A program made the translations under genes and the position numbers. Under the pieces are notes generated by a model. It was not told where the DNA came from. It did not search any database and was given only the letters and a program-made list of their open reading frames with translations. A DNA stretch of 64,000 nucleotides, from NCBI GenBank assembly GCA_937948705.1, contig CALECF010000049.1:7245-71244 (forward strand). Reading direction: 5' to 3'. This document shows, piece by piece, positions 63,121 to 64,000 of this stretch. Numbering within the stretch: the first letter of the stretch is position 1; each line of letters starts with the position of its first letter. The DNA comes from an uncultured Anaerosolibacter sp. (GTDB taxonomy: Bacteria > Bacillota_A > Clostridia > Peptostreptococcales > Thermotaleaceae).

Positions 63121-64000
63121 TTATCTCCAGCCTTGCTCAAAAAATTTTCTCTTTTCTTTTTTGTTTAAAACAGATGTACAACTTTCCCAATCAATCTTAT
63201 TCACTTTATTATTATACCTATCTTCAAATGGATGTTTTTCTGGATAATTATCAATAATCTGCATTGCTTCTTCAATTTTGTTTTGTGCAATATCTATCCA
63301 TACATCTTCAAGAATATCTGGAATTTGGCCAAAAACATTATAAACTCTTTGAAGTCGACCAGATAAGAGGCTATGTACCCTATCTTCAACTGAGTCCTTA
63401 TACCTCATATTATATATGTGAACATCATCATTTATCTGCCCTATTCGTTGTATACGACCCTTTCGTTGTTCTAATCTTGTCGGATTCCAGGGTAAGTCAA
63501 GATTAATAAGAGTACCTAATGTCTGTAGGTTTAATCCTTCACTAGCAGAGTCAGTACCTACGAGGACACGCAATCTTCTCGATTTAACCATCTTTTTAAG
63601 TTCTTCTTTTTCTTTTTTAGAAAAGCTTCCTTCATTAAAAATACCTGATTTATCTCCACCTGCATATAATCCGATGGGTTCAGCATGAAATTCTTCAGAT
63701 AATTTCTTAGCAACCCATCTTGCTGTATCATAGTATTGAGAAAAGATTATACATCCTTTATCTATCCATTCTTCGCCTTTTAATAATTCAACCACTCTCT
63801 GATACTTAGGGTCTGTAGTTTCGTTAGTTTCCAAGGCCTTAACATACATCAACAGCAATTCCTCTTCTTTTAATGTTAAGTTCTTTATATTAGATAAACA
63901 GTTTCTTTCATCCTCTTCTTCTGTAAGTTCAACTAAAGAAGTATTCCATTCTCTTATCATTTTTAAACCTGTATTTAGGCCTGCTACTATTGAACTACCA
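63121..64000 (-). CDS. SNF2/superfamily II helicase, C-terminal part (anti-phage type; runs off the right edge)
   Basis: The frame is open to the window edge ('GSSIVAGLNTGLK-MIREW'), so the N-terminal part is outside. Helicase C motifs: 'CIIFSQYYDTARWVAKKL' (motif IV), 'VLVGTDSASEGLNLQTLGTLINLDLPWNPTRLEQRKGRIQRIGQ' (V and VI). The tail 'VEDRVHSLLSGRLQRVYNVFGQIPDILEDVW' resembles large PLD/SNF2 helicases annotated as anti-phage proteins; the phospholipase-D half would lie upstream. Substrate is probably invading DNA, which is inference. Confidence 0.75.
   Translation of the reverse strand, partial: GSSIVAGLNTGLKMIREWNTSLVELTEEEDERNCLSNIKNLTLKEEELLLMYVKALETNETTDPKYQRVVELLKGEEWIDKGCIIFSQYYDTARWVAKKLSEEFHAEPIGLYAGGDKSGIFNEGSFSKKEKEELKKMVKSRRLRVLVGTDSASEGLNLQTLGTLINLDLPWNPTRLEQRKGRIQRIGQINDDVHIYNMRYKDSVEDRVHSLLSGRLQRVYNVFGQIPDILEDVWIDIAQNKIEEAMQIIDNYPEKHPFEDRYNNKVNKIDWESCTSVLNKKEKRKFFEQGWR

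Overview
The window is AT-rich DNA from an endospore-forming Clostridia bacterium, probably close to Alkaliphilus (inferred from gene content and order, not from a search). It holds a complete division and cell-wall cluster, the sporulation genes spoIIGA-sigE-sigG, YIEGIA, YmxH, YhcN and Spo0E-like genes, MurE with the DNPR motif of meso-DAP ligases, and anaerobe-type rubredoxin and flavoprotein genes. Most genes lie on the minus strand.

Layout from low to high coordinates. 1-1.1 kb: YIEGIA and its capping-complex partner, with a possible sigma-E promoter. 1.3-7.4 kb: phosphate genes phoP-phoR followed by pst and phoU. phoP, phoR, pstB and phoU look intact, but pstS is broken, the permease gene is a pstC with an internal deletion, and no pstA is present. 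7.4-13.2 kb: pgeF, nrdR, ymxH-like, sigG, sigE, spoIIGA and ftsZ, with a spoIIG-type promoter (21-bp spacer) and a possible sigma-F/G promoter before sigG. 13.4-28.4 kb: the dcw cluster, transcribed mraZ-rsmH-ftsL-spoVD-murE-murF-mraY-murD-ftsW-murG-murA-ftsQ-DUF881-sbp, headed by three AAAGTGG boxes expected to bind MraZ. 28.6-44 kb: housekeeping and sporulation genes (Spo0E-like, lgt, two M16 peptidases, a YhcN lipoprotein, ychF, a CAP protein, CapA, deoC-pduL, hpt, a cobalamin adenosyltransferase). 44-48.7 kb: a liv-type branched-chain amino-acid ABC transporter. 49-55.4 kb: a DEAD-box helicase, an ABC-F protein and a divergent pair of probable spore-surface genes.

55.5-61.6 kb is a decaying accessory stretch. 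It holds acetyltransferases, an S66 peptidase and a PHP phosphatase mixed with broken genes: a frameshifted pyrophosphatase-like gene, an acetyltransferase with stops, and two small ORFs each interrupted by one in-frame TGA.

At 61.95-62.02 kb the minus strand carries what reads as the 3' end of RNase P RNA (rnpB) plus its terminator, but the body of rnpB is absent upstream. In its place is a tyrosine recombinase with inverted repeats that echo the rnpB end, followed by the C-terminal half of a SNF2-type helicase resembling PLD/SNF2 anti-phage proteins. I infer that an integrative defence island sits in the 3' end of rnpB and that the window shows only its left end.

How the genes work together: the central 20 kb couples lipid II synthesis, septum formation and the mother-cell/forespore sigma cascade. 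The phosphate block keeps its regulators while its transporter appears disabled. The right edge is a recently acquired, unstable region.
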